Below are positions 1 through 11,972 of a DNA stretch of 64,000 bases, in pieces. How positions within the stretch are numbered: the stretch's first letter is position 1; each line of letters starts with the position of its first letter. Below the pieces are notes generated by a model. It was not told where the DNA came from. It made no database searches and saw only the letters and a program-made list of their open reading frames with translations. The position numbers were made by a program, and so were the translations under genes. The stretch is from Rhizophagus clarus (Eukaryota; Glomeromycota; Glomeromycetes; Glomerales; Glomeraceae), in contig BLAL01000228.1 in the NCBI GenBank assembly GCA_015698045.1, positions 56,001-120,000 on the forward strand, read 5' to 3'.

Positions 1-867
1 TAAAACCTTTGATACAATTAAGATAGTTGTGACAAGAATTTATCTACTTTAGTAAATATTCGTTGTATATCATCAGTTATCAAAAAGAACCTTCAAAAAA
101 AGTGTCCATTGTTCCATTTTGGAACACTTCTTTCATTGGTTCATCCTGTTTCTAAAATAGACCGTACAACGTCGCCTAGAATTGTGAGGATTTTCTGTTT
201 CGGAGTTCCGGTAAAAAAAAAAGCCGCCACAGCAGTACGTGAACAATCGGCTGAAAATTTCTTTGAATTATTCAAAAGAACACATATTTGCTGAAAAAAA
301 CTTATGGACTCAATTTTTTATCAAATAGAAAATAATTGAAGTCTTTAAAATATTTTCTTACACGGATACGTATTTTCTTTCTTTCCTTTCTTTAATGAAT
401 GATGAAAATGTAATAATACGAATATAAAAATTTCCATTTCCAAAAGATTATCTGCTGATTCTGCATTTTCTGCTCACAAGATTTTTCTACATTCAAAAGA
501 GACTAATCTTCCTAAATCTATAAATGTGTTTCCTTTAAATTTTCGTTTTCATTCAATAGTTGTCTTAATATTCTATTTTCTCTCTCTTTTTTTTTTTTTA
601 TTCAATTAATCGACCATTTTTATTAAATTTTGTATTTTGTATTGCAATTTGCAATGTTGTAACTTTTTGTTAACATTTTTCTTTATTAGACGACTTATTT
701 GCTTATTACTAAAATTTCAGAATGTAAAGTTTTTGCTGTTTGAAATAATGAAATCGTAATGGTACAAAAAAATTTTTATTTATTTAAATATGTAATTGTA
801 AATTTCGATATGATTATAATAATAAATAATAAATAATAATAACAGATAAATAATAAAATAAAATAAA
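1..867. other. AT-rich stretch without a supported gene
   Basis: Very AT-rich sequence with poly-T runs near 585-600. A 61-codon open frame at 109-294 has no recognisable domain, and I see no splice-supported gene. Confidence 0.5.
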
Positions 868-1049
868 AATTGAAAGTATACAACACCCTTACTATATAAT
901 CACTATAATTCTAAATTGAAAAGTATTACAACACCCTTACTATATAATCACTATAATTCTAATTCTAAATTGAAAGTATACAACAACTTCACTACAATTC
1001 TAATTGAAAGTATACAACACCCTTACTATATAATCACTATAATTCTAAA
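868..1049. repeat. Short tandem repeat, about 50-60 bp unit
   Basis: Three to four imperfect copies of a unit containing GTATACAACACCCTTACTAT followed by ATAATCACTATAATTCTAA. One copy is shortened, with AACTTCACTACAATT in place of the central part. It is non-coding in all frames. Confidence 0.8.
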
Positions 1050-1109
1050 TAAAAATCTTCAAATCAGCAGTGCTGATTATTCTTTTCTTTAAAGACAATT
1101 GAAACTTTC

Positions 1110-1300
1110 GGAATCGTAGGTGATTCATAGTGGAGCAAGAAATACTATGAATCAGATTCCTGCCTTCGGGAGTCGCCGCCATCAGTCCGTTACGTCGAGC
1201 CAGCCAAGCTGAATAACTTCAAGTTGCAACATTTCGCAACCGTTTATCCCTCGCTACAAGCGAGTCATGCTGGACAACTTCAAGCTTGATATCTGCCCCA
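1110..1300. other. Small GC-richer island with a 10-bp hairpin
   Basis: A less AT-rich patch within strongly AT-rich DNA. GATTCATAGT (1122-1131) pairs with ACTATGAATC (1144-1153) around a 12-nt loop. The sequence after it (about 1155-1215) is unusually GC-rich for the region. No ORF or tRNA fold is recognisable. It could be a remnant of a structured RNA or of a repeat. Confidence 0.35.
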
Positions 1301-2901
1301 TAAATATATCTCATATTAGAACGAAAATTTTTATTTAGAATGATAAGATTATATAATGAATATTTTAATTTTAAAATGTGAAGAAAAAACGAAATTTTAA
1401 CAATTTTTTTTTTAGAGAAAATAGAGTTTAACATTTCTTTTTTTTTCTCTTTTCCTTTTTAATTCTTTCATGGGATTTTTACCAGCCATTTTATATTGTA
1501 AGAATTGTAAGGACGTTAATTACCTGTATTCCATATTTAGGAAGGTATTTTATAATTAGTGCGAGGAAATATACAATGTGTAAATTTTAATGTATTATTT
1601 ATTACTCGTATGATAAAGGAGAACTTCATTTGGAAACCTAACTCTATAACAATAAGTATCCAAATTAGTATAAGATTCGCGCGAGATCTTTATTAAAGAT
1701 ACGATTACGATTTGCTGCTTTTTATTATCTGAAACTTATTCATATTCTATATATGTCGAACAAGTAAACATGATAATAATTTAACCGATTATTCGGAATA
1801 ATGAATTTTACGAGTCTTAAACCGAAAAAAAAAGTTTATTGACTTAGAAACAATGGACAGATGCCAGAATGTGCCACACGTGCCGACTGACTAGTCGCGT
1901 GATTATTTCTTAATTGCGTCTTTTCATAGAAATTTGTTTAACATTACTGCAATGCAATATCGTGTTAATAAAAAATCCGGTTTATCGAAATATTTCACGT
2001 GACTACCACAATTTTGTTATATCACATGATTTTTTTTAGTTATAAAGGTTCCTCGAATCTACTTTTTTTTTTAATTTATTCTTAAAGAAAACTTTTGAAG
2101 AATAAAGAAACTTAGAGAACGCAAGAAAAACAAGAAGAACAAACATTTGTTACTCCTTCCTCCTGCTCTTGCGTCCGCGAATGTTAAAACTCGGGCGCAT
2201 GCTCATCAGTATCATATGGGTGTTTATAATATTTAAAACCATTATAATTCTAAGTTCCGTACGTTTCAACCTTTCTGAAAAATTCATAAGTTTCGTTTAA
2301 ATGAATTGAAGTACTCTAATGAATTTACGCTTGTTACGGACGAGACTCAATATCGGGTCAGGTAACAATTTTGACCTGACTCGATTAACTCATTGACCCA
2401 AATTTTCTTATATTTAACAAAAAATGTTCCAGTATTTTTTTTTTTTTTTTTTTTTTTATGATCATAATGATAAACGTTCTGGTCGTATGATTTGCTAATC
2501 TGCTATACCGATCTGATTAGTTGAAAAAAAAATATTTTTTTTTTGTTTTTTTTTTTTTTTTTTTAAATAAATTGCATATTTAATTTTTTTTTTCTAATTT
2601 TGCTTATTTTTATTCTTAGTTTTTTTAAACCAACTAATTTATTTTATTGATATAATAATTGAAATATCGGTAAATACTATTTGTAATAATTTCAATTAAT
2701 TAATTTGAAAGGTCTGTCATGGAAATACAACCTTTTCTGAAAAGAACTTAATTTAGAATGTTTTTTATTATAGAATAACCTCTGGAAACTTTTATTTTTT
2801 TAATGCTAGACGCGTGGTGTAATAGAAATTTTTAAAAATATTTTATGGGGACATGTAGGCGGTGTGCCTATACCAACTTCTTTTTGTAAGTTGCTGCAGC
2901 A
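1301..2901. other. Gene-free AT-rich stretch
   Basis: Nothing codes convincingly here. It holds long homopolymer T runs (2438-2457, 2545-2564) and two CACGTG cores (1877-1882, 1996-2001) that could bind bHLH factors, but no adjacent gene supports a promoter reading. Confidence 0.45.
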
Positions 2902-3090
2902 GTGCAACATTTTATTAAGTCATATAAAGCTTCAAGCAGGAAGTTCTTTGGAATGGAAATTTGCGAAATCCAAGACAAGAGTAAGGATAAGCCAACGACG
3001 AGATTCAAGCCTATATCAGAGTTTGTCTATGTGAACGAGATTGCGATTTATTGTATATATTATATATTAACTTATCTCGCTCTAAATTAA
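2902..3090 (+). CDS. Weak hypothetical ORF, possible exon before the splice-module array
   Basis: A 62-codon frame with mixed composition (KSYKASSRKFFGMEI near the start) that looks more coding-like than its AT-rich surroundings. It ends in a hydrophobic, low-complexity tail that may be intron read-through. It lies just upstream of the array of splice-like modules at 3180-3840, so it could be an exon of the same transcription unit. No domain is recognised and no start context is decisive. Confidence 0.2.
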   Translation: MQHFIKSYKASSRKFFGMEICEIQDKSKDKPTTRFKPISEFVYVNEIAIYCIYYILTYLALN

Positions 3091-3179
3091 GGAGTAATAA
3101 TATTATTAAAGGACCATTCGTGAATTTGTTCCTTTAATTAAATTCTGTAATATATCTTTGGTCTTTGTTTTCTTTTTTT

Positions 3180-3840
3180 CTTGTAAGTCCTGGACCCCAT
3201 TGGTCACCATTTACATTTTTTTTTTCTTTAAATAGAAGTGTATAGGCGTGTACTAACCTTCTTTTTATTCTTTTTTTTTTATAGTTTCTGAACCTTTTTA
3301 GACACCAATTCAGACTGGTAAGTTAAATATATCTATTTTTTAATATAATGTATATAGACATGTATTAACCTTCTTTTTATTCTTTTTTTTTATAACTTTG
3401 GACTTCCCTTATTAAACACCATTTCAGACCGGTAAGTTATAAATTTTTTTTAAAAAAAAATAGGAGACGTGATTATTTATAAGAAATGTATTAACATCTA
3501 TTTTTACTTTTTTTTGCAGTTCTGACTTCTTCAGAGAGGCTTTCAGATAGTTAATTTTAAGAGAAGGTTCGCTATATAAAAAATGTGATAACATTTATTT
3601 TTTATTTTTGTAGGTTTTAGCTTCTTTGGAGGTAACTTTTAGATGGTAAATAAATTTCTTTGGGAAGAGTTTCGTCATTACCCATAAGAACCATATTAAA
3701 AGTTTCATCTTTTTAGTTTTATTTTGTATATATAGATAATGCTTCAGAGAGGACTTTTGGACAGTATATAAATTTTTTTTTGGAAGTTTCTCAATTACCT
3801 CTAAGAAATGTACTAAACACTTCAAAACTTGTCTTGAGAA
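3180..3840 (+). repeat. Tandem array of intron/microexon-like modules
   Basis: Five to six degenerate units of about 95-125 bp. Each has, in order, a branch-point-like TRYTAAY (TGTACTAACC near 3251, TGTATTAACC near 3360, TGTATTAACA near 3486), a poly-T/pyrimidine tract, an AG, a 31-36 nt segment, and a donor-like GGTAAG/GGTAAA. Two of the segments are 33 and 36 nt and free of stops in one frame. The unit near 3612-3650 closely resembles one at about 16615-16665. This is either a real microexon gene with duplicated exons or a satellite built from splice sites. Strand is assigned from the splice signals. Confidence 0.6.
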
Positions 3841-4282
3841 ATATCTGTAGCTTTATAATTTTATTTTTTATTTTTTCTCTCAGTTGTAATTCTATCAATA
3901 AAGTTTATTTATAATAACGATCAATAATTATTGAATTAATAAAATGAGAAAATAATAAATTTCATATAAACATCTGGCTTCAAATATTGGAGAATTAGAT
4001 ATTGGGCTATATTAGGACCAATATTCGTCTAAAATTTACCTGTAACCTGCCTGATATGTGTCAAGAATGTAATGAAACTGCTTAAAGCTCCCCGACATGT
4101 TTAACTTTTACTTGTTTATTAGTAAAATAATATATATATTACGGATCATGTGGTGATAGTGATTATAACCAAAATTATGATGGCAAATTAACTAAATTAA
4201 AGTCCGTTAGGTCTGACTGTATTTTATTTACCATTAACATCTAATCTTTTAACCTTTATCGATCAATATATGACAACATAAC

Positions 4283-4408
4283 ATGTTTCCATGTGAAAAA
4301 TGTCTTTATGATAAAGAGATTTCTAAGTTTGCATACCGAGACTGTATTGTAAACTGTCTTTTAGAAGCTATTTTTTTTGGATCTCAGTCCTATAATTCAT
4401 ATACAAAC
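4283..4408 (+). CDS. Possible Cys-containing first exon, no partner found
   Basis: A 42-codon open frame starting MFPCEKCLYDKE contains four cysteines (a CxxC near the start and two more) and runs directly into ACGTAAGT, a good fungal splice donor. I could not find a matching acceptor and second exon downstream. It could be the first exon of a small gene or a remnant. Confidence 0.25.
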
Positions 4409-4770
4409 GTAAGTATTATGTTTTCTTTATTATATTCTAAAAACATTCTTTAATAAATTGGTATATTGCATAGAAAATATATATGAAATATATACTACAT
4501 CATTAAATTTTGGGATGTAATTATAGTTATTAATTGATGGAATCATTTAAATACGTACAGTATAACCGTAGTGTTGAATACCACTCACTAATTTTTGTCT
4601 AACATTGTCAATTTAAAATTATAGAATTAATTGAATAATAATATTAGAAATTTTTAAATTTTTAAATATGTAAATCATATAAATCTTAAAATGAATAATC
4701 TTATAACCTAGAGAACGATACGAACTATACACACATAAATTTATATAAGATATTTATTATTTAAAGAAAC

Positions 4771-5752
4771 ATGAAATTTCAAAATCTTCTTCTCTTTGCG
4801 TTATTCACGAATTTTGTATTACATGTTCAAGCTAACGGAAATGCTGAAGATTACAAGCAATGGAAACACGATTTTCCTAAAACCTGTAAAAAACTTTTAA
4901 AACTAATCATTGCAATAAATGTCAATCGTTAATGTGGGACCATTTCAAAAATCCTGGTCAATGTGCTACCGCTTTCAATCTTGGCCGTGATATTTATGAA
5001 GTTATCAAAGATTCCGATAAAGAACCAAAACCTTATGATTTTACATTCTTCAAGAAAGGCTTAAATAAATATTGCCATGAAGATTTCCATTGTACAAAAT
5101 ACAAGATGTTTGTAAACATGAATTAAGTGTCGAGTTTGATTGGAGTGATGATCCTAAAAATTTTAAAGATATTGCCGCTTACGCTGCCTATGGAACTTTG
5201 CTCACAATTACACTGAAATTCCTGGCCGAAAAGCTCTTTGTGTTAAAAACAATCATGGTGTTAATTTATAATTTTATAGCACATCTAACTTTAACGCTCT
5301 GTAGTGTATCTTAACGTAACATCTCTATTATATAGATTTCTGCAGTTATGAATTCGTTGAGAAACTCACTAAATGGATGAAGAAGAAAATGAACACCGAT
5401 CCAAAGGCTATTATATCCCATGACCTTAAATTCGTTATAAAAGGAGATGGAAAGAAAATTCGTATACCAAGATCATTCATTCATCTGCGATCCATGTTGG
5501 AGAAAGATGGCCAATATCTATGGTGATTACATGAAAGAACATAAATTGAAGAAATCTGTCAAAAAGGAATATTTGGGGATATCATCAAGATTAAAAGAGT
5601 TATATCTTCCACATTGTACTTACTATAAACGTGGTTTAGGTGAAATTTTGAAAGCTAGAGATTCTAAATTAAATAACGCAAATCCTGCTTTTAGCGTTTT
5701 AAGTCATCGTATGAATAAATTCCACTCTTTAGCAATTTTAAAATCTTTTTAG
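4771..5752 (+). pseudogene. Secreted cysteine-rich protein, broken by about four frameshifts
   Basis: The frame opens with a signal peptide (MKFQNLLLFALFTNFVLH, cleavage likely after HVQA) and then continues through successive frames that clearly belong together: CNKCQSLMWDHFKNPGQCAT; DVCKHELSVEFDWSDDP; AHNYTEIPGRKALCVKN; then, after an intron with GT at 5258 and AG at 5335, DFCSYEFVEKLTKWMKKK; and finally DHSFICDPCWRKMANIYGDY to the stop at 5750-5752. Frame changes fall near 4888-4893 (A-run), 5096-5106, 5192-5200 and 5445-5460. Pairs of cysteines suggest a disulfide-bonded secreted protein of roughly 300 residues. The family is not recognised. The frameshifts may be true decay or indel errors; two lie at A-rich runs. 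Confidence 0.7.
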
Positions 5753-6825
5753 ATGATTATCTATATAGATTATAAGATTATATAATTTTTTTTAGATTCT
5801 TTTTACACACAATTATTTTAGTTATTTAATTTATATGTTTCATTTATTAGTTTATCGCTTAAATTTTTCTTCATGAAATGCTATGTTTTACTTAAATAAA
5901 TCACATCAATAAATTCGTCCATAATCTTTAATTAAATTCGCAATTGAATATGTACATTTTTTTTTAACTCGGGGAAATTTATTACCAATAAATAAATACA
6001 TTAAGCAGCCATATGAATATAATATCTATCGATAGTAATTACTGATGACAGTGATATGATTATTACCGATAAAAATATTATCGTGTCGAATCTGGACATG
6101 TCTATTATTACGTGATCAATATAATAATGAGTCATTTTTTTTATGAGAAAACATTACTCACTTGAAGTCACTTTCTATATACAGTATTCGATAAATAATT
6201 TAAGCGTTACACCAATTGATTATGGATTATTATTGGTAATATTGATGTTATATTGTTATATAATTGCAAGTTTGCGAAATACGCGTCTAATTTGTTTATT
6301 CAAATTATAACTAAAATCTATAAAGGTGTCTCCATCCAAAATTTTTTTAATAAAAAAAAACTCTCTCTTCTCTATCTCCACTCTACGTTTTCTACACTTT
6401 ATCTTGTCTATATTCTTTCTCACTTTACCTTTTATCTTTTTTTTTATTATATTCCTTTTTTTTCGTTTTCGAGTTTAACTTTCTAGTTCATTCCTTTCTA
6501 TATTTTCTTCTTTTCGTTTTTACTTTCTAGTTCATTTCTTCCCTAGTTTGTTTTATTTCCGAGTACTTTTGTTGATGCTATGCACGGGTGGGATCTTACT
6601 TTTGTAAACCTGTTAGTACAAAATTTTCTGCAGTCCCACTACTGAGAATTTTTGGAACGGTATATATGAAGCACTAATATTTAAGATCAATATGCCATGG
6701 TAGGAATCCGCTAAGGTTAATTATTGAAGAAAACAAAATAAGAATGGAATATAGGCACTTGCTTCTAGTAAGCTCGTGGGTATCAGAGCACCATTATTGA
6801 TATCGATAGCAATGTTGTTTTCTTC
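5753..6825. other. Gene-free stretch with a T/C-rich tract
   Basis: Nothing codes convincingly. A pyrimidine-rich run at about 6355-6560 gives a low-complexity ORF that I do not accept. At 6775-6790 there is a TATCAGAGCACC string resembling a retrotransposon primer-binding site, without LTRs to support it. Confidence 0.45.
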
Positions 6826-8455
6826 TCCTATGTATTTAAAGATTAAGAAAACAGGTAATCCTTTTTTTAAAAAAATCTTATCCTGGTGGAGAGCATATTC
6901 ATGCTTTGGCTAGTTCAATTCTAGTCTAAGATCTCACGAGGTATCTCTCTCGTACAAAAAGAGTTTGTTTTGCAGTTTTATTAGTAAAAACGCCCTGGTG
7001 ATGTCTAGGTTTTACATCTGGTCACCATGAATAACGAGGTATCTCTCTCGTACAAAAAGGAGTTTGTTTTGCAGTTTTATTAGCAAAAACGCCCATTATT
7101 TCTGGTGATGTCTAGGTTTTACATCTGGTCACCAGTTGTAGTGAAGATCTAGACCACATGTGATCGTAGACGACCTTGGTTTATTGGAAACGTGATAAAC
7201 CCATAGCAAATGCCCTTGTCACCCGGCTGGTCAGCCATAGCATCCCTCTGAGTTTGCCGATTGGTGTTTGAGGTCATAGCTCTAGATAGATTCAGGTGTT
7301 TCTTTTCTTTAACCTGCTTCTTTTCTTTCTCCTATGTGTTTAAAAGATTAAGAAAACAGGTAATCCTTTTTTTTAAAAAAATCTTATCCTGGTGGAGAGC
7401 ATATTCATGCTTTGGCTAGTTCAATTCTAGTCTAAGATCTCACGAGGTATCTCTCTCGTACAAAAAGAGTTTGTTTTGCAGTTTTATTAGTAAAAACGCC
7501 CTGGTGATGTCTAGGTTTTACATCTGGTCACCATGAATAACGAGGTATCTCTCTCGTATAAAAAGGAGTTTGTTTTGCAGTTTTATTAGCAAAAACGCCC
7601 ATTATTTCTGGTGATGTCTAGGTTTTACATCTGGTCACCAGTTGTAATGAAGATCTAGACCACATGTGATCGTAGACGACCTTGGTTTATTGGAAACGTG
7701 ATAAACCCATAGCAAATGCCCTTGTCTCCCGGCTGGTCAGCCATAGCATCCCTCTGAGTTTGCCGATTGGTGTTTGAGGTCATAGCTCTAGATAGATTCA
7801 GGTGTTTCTTTTCTTTAACCTGCTTCTTTTCTTTCTCCTATGTGTTTAAAAGATTAAGAAAACAGGTAATCCTTTTTTTTAAAAAAATCTTATCCTGGTG
7901 GAGAGCATATTCATGCTTTGGCTAGTTCAATTCTAGTCTAAGATCTCACGAGGTATCTCTCTCGTACAAAAAGAGTTTGTTTTGCAGTTTTATTAGTAAA
8001 AACGCCCTGGTGATGTCTAGGTTTTACATCTGGTCACCATGAATAACGAGGTATCTCTCTCGTATAAAAAGGAGTTTGTTTTGCAGTTTTATTAGCAAAA
8101 ACGCCCATTATTTCTGGTGATGTCTAGGTTTTACATCTGGTCACCAGTTGTAGTGAAGATCTAGACCACATGTGATCGTAGACGACCTTGGTTTATTGGA
8201 AACGTGATAAACCCATAGCAAATGCCCTTGTCTCCCGGCTGGTCAGCCATAGCATCCCTCTGAGTTTGCCGATTGGTGTTTGAGGTCATAGCTCTAGATA
8301 GATTCAGGTGTTTCTTTTCTTTAACCTGTTTCTTTTCTTTCTCCTATGTGTTTAAAAGATTAAGAAAACAGGTAATCCTTTTTTTTTAAAAAAAAAACTT
8401 ATCCTGGTGGAGAGCACATCCGTGCTTTGGCTAGTTCAATTCTAGTCTAAGATCT
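6826..8455. repeat. 506-bp satellite, three full copies plus a partial fourth
   Basis: The string ACAGGTAATCC recurs at 6851, 7356, 7862 and 8368, giving periods of 505, 506 and 506 bp. Copies are nearly identical, which points to recent amplification. Within each unit a block of about 100 bp (ACGAGGTATCTCTCTCGTA through GGTTTTACATCTGGTCACC) occurs twice. Several strings can form hairpins: ACGAG/CTCGT, GGTGATGT/ACATC..TCACC, GGCTG/CAGCC, AGCAT/ATGCT and CTAG-TTCAATT-CTAG, the last like a tRNA T arm. No long ORF. It could be a tandem array of a structured RNA or of a tRNA-related short element. Confidence 0.85.
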
Positions 8456-11035
8456 CTTACATGTGGTCAGCATGGTACTATACATAATTTTTACAGGGAA
8501 GAGGATAGTGCGCTGTCTAGGAAGTCCCTTTGTGACAGAGCTAGAATACTTAGATATTAAAATGTGCTTTTTTTAATTTTTTTTTGTGAATTTTACAACG
8601 AAAATTATTAAAAATTAATATGTCTGACAAACAATTTTCGGTCTTTCCAGAAAAAAATAATGTTTAATATCTACAATATTAGCAATGTAATATAGCACGA
8701 CTGACGCGTCAAATATAAACATTTTTTATTACAAGTATCTTGTCATTTGTATAATACTATACGGATAAATAGTGCTAGTTAGGAATAATAACATCGTACA
8801 GTTTCTTGGAACTTTAAAATAGATTTACATTCCCTTGAACTTGTTAATGTACTAAAATTAATTTTATCAGATTTATAAAAAGAAAGAAATTCCTAATTCT
8901 ACAAAACGTTTTTTATTCATTTATAAAAAAAACACAATATAGAAATATGTGAATAAAATAATTATTTTAATACGCATAAACTAAAAATAAAATATCCTCA
9001 TTGGCTCAGTAAATATATCACTTTTAAAAATAAGGCGTAGTACCACTTGATGGGAAAATTATGAATTTTTTTTTCCTGATGCTCGTTGAATTTTATGATC
9101 AGTAGAGAAATACGTATTGGATATGAATGATGTAAATGTATGGTATTAAGCAAAAGACAAATTTTTAAAAAAAAAGAATTTAATTTTAACAATAATTATT
9201 AATATTTTCAGTTAAAAAATAAAAAACCAAAATGATTTCGAGAAAATTGCGCTTTTGGCTATGGTAGTTATGAATATCAATAATTAATTATTATTGAATT
9301 TTATTATAGCAAACTGATTTTACCAAAGACATTCTTAATCGCTAATTTCTTTGCCAAAAATCCAAAATTTCTACAACAAAACGTAAGTGATCACCACAGT
9401 ATGTATCAGCATTTAATCATTGCGTTTGTTGCTCATGTTACTGCTTTCAATTCTTCCACTTAATAATCTCGGTTCAATTCTAGAATATCAACAATCAAAC
9501 AAAGGTTAAAACTATCATCACGCCACGCCACTTCACTTATTACAACTTAATAATTATATCATAAAGTATAATCTATCAAGCAAAACTTTATCACGCAACA
9601 ACAATATATTGAAATACACAAAATGATTATAATCGATTTATGAATTTATTATATTTTATCTGCAATAAAATCTGTGTCGTATATGAGATATTTTTCAATG
9701 TATTGAATAACAATTAATGAAAACTGGTTGATCCTCAGTGTCTAGGTAGACCCCCAAATTTGATTGGTTCGATCTCAGCCACATTAGTTAATTATTTACC
9801 ATTTAAAAAAAAATCTCGCCTCTTCTTTATTTTTTTCCCTTTATGTTTTTTAAAATATAAAAACATTTTAAAATATATTTAAATAATAAAGCTGAATATT
9901 TTTCAATAACAGCTTAGAGCTTTAGGTATAGAATATTGTTACAAATTATAGAGATTTTAGAGATTTCATAACAAACGTATTTTTGTAAAGATTTTACTAT
10001 TTAATTTCAGTATTATTATCAAACAAACTAAACAGGCAAAAAAAACACCTAAAAGGAGCTTTCTATAAGGTATGGAATATTTACATCTCAAATTTTCGTT
10101 TGTCTATCTAGAAGATTGGGTGATTTGAATAATATTAAGACACGGTTTGTTTTTTACTTTCAAGGTGTAACCTAAATACTCTGGTCAAGGAAAATGAAGT
10201 TATTCTGTATGTTGTTCATGAGCTAGCTTATGTAGTTGTGGATTTATATTTTTTTTTCAATAACTAACAACATTAAAGCACGTTCTTTTAGTAAAAATTT
10301 CAGTTGTTTTCATGACTTTAATCGTTTCAAACCATTTTATTATGATTTAATATGATTTATTATTGTTAAAATTAAGTCTTTAACTGATAATTATTTTTGA
10401 GTAGGGATCTAGGTTAAGGTGCTCTAATTTTTATTATTATATCAACACGTCTTAATATTTTATAATAAAAAAAAATAATCATTATAATAAAATGCCCATA
10501 AAATGATTGTTATATTACAAATATTATTAAAGAAAACTATTGTTCATTACCAATTAAGCTAGTAAATTAAATAAGCAGTATCAAGAAAAATTCGCGCAAA
10601 GTTTTCTTGAGATCACCAACAGTTTAATATAAACTGTACAAAGAAAAATGTACAAAGAAAAATTTTCAAGAATTTTTCTCAAAAATTATTACTTTAATTA
10701 TCATCAATCGGACTTAACATTAAATTAAACTTACAAGAATTTTTCTTAACAGGTAATCCTGGGCAAATTGGAAGTTTATTTTATAAATTAAGTTTTATGT
10801 TATACTTAGATTATTTTCTTATACTAGAAAAAGCAATTAGTATTTCAGTCAAAAAAATAATTCATAAATAGGGGTTTTTTTTAACAATTATTTTATTATT
10901 TGCTTCTTTTTATTACCAATATTTTTAATACTAAATGTAAAGTATATTTTTTAAAAGAGTAATTTTAAAATATAATAAAAATTTAACCTAAAATTGGTTT
11001 TTAGCATTTTCCCACCTATTACTTTCATTTAACAA
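8456..11035. other. Gene-free AT-rich stretch
   Basis: No gene is supported on either strand. Around 10575-10745 several copies of a motif like AAGAAAAATTC/GAATTTTTCTT occur in both orientations, related to the hairpin at 14259-14290. At about 9765-9775 GGTTCGATCTC resembles a Pol III B box but has no fold around it. Confidence 0.45.
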
Positions 11036-11039
11036 TTAA

Positions 11040-11270
11040 CACTAATTTTTTTTTTTTTACGATTATATACCCTTCTACCTATTATTTTAAAATCTAAATA
11101 ATTTTTCTTTTTATTATTTTCTAATCTAATTTTTTTTTTTTCTTTTTGTGTTATTATTTTCAATTATTTTTAATCTTAAATATTTTTTTTCTTTTTGTGG
11201 TATTATTTTCAAATTATTTTTAATCTAATTTTTTTTTTTTTCTTTTTGTGATTATTATTTTCAACAATTC
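11040..11270. repeat. Degenerate tandem repeat, about 60 bp, T-rich
   Basis: Three copies of TTTTTCTTTTTGTG followed by a TTATTATTTTCAA-like string and ATTTTTAATCTAA. Non-coding. Confidence 0.7.
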
Positions 11271-11972
11271 CCCACAGCCAGCATTTAATTTTCGCTCTAT
11301 TTTTCAAATAATGCTTCTCCTTTAAATTAAAAAATATATGATTCATAAATATCAACAAATGAATCTTCACTCAATATATTGAAAAGCTTTTTTTCTTCTC
11401 CACAATAAAAGAGGTTTGTTTCAAGGCTCTTAAGATTCCTGTGTAGTTGCATTATATTTGTACAATCCAGTCAACATTTCTGTTAATTTTTGTCTTTCAC
11501 GAAGGGAATGTACAATTCAGTTATTATTTCCGTAGATCTTTAATATCTTTCATGAAGTGATTTTTAAGGAATATCAATGAATATTATTCCTTATTTAATT
11601 TCTTTCGCAAAAATGCGGATTTGTAATTTGTCTTTTCAGTTCCATGATATTCTTCTTTAGGATGTATTTTCTTGAAATTTAGGTCTGAAATCTTGAATTT
11701 GTGGAATTATGGATAAAATATATATTTTAATACATTTTTTTTTACGAATATATAGAGCAGTAAATTTTGCTGGATTTATATCTAAAATAAAGAATTTATT
11801 AGAAAAATATTTAAATAAATAAAAAAAAAATAAAGAACTAATACCTTTTGTATGTACGTATTACCCCTTTTTGATTTGCACATCATTTTAATCAATTATA
11901 ACCGTTATAAATAAATTGAAATAAAAATCCACCCAAGTCCCATATCAATTATAAAAAAGTAAAAAAAAAAAG

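Noticed and set aside
6770-6795. TATCAGAGCACC resembling an LTR-retrotransposon primer-binding site
   Set aside because: No LTR pair, no gag-pol nearby and only a partial match to TGGTATCAGAGC.
6826-8455. CRISPR-like regular repetition
   Set aside because: Units are 506 bp and contiguous without unique spacers; the genome is eukaryotic.
9720-9800. Possible tRNA with GGTTCGATCTC B box
   Set aside because: No T stem, acceptor stem or A box could be formed around it.
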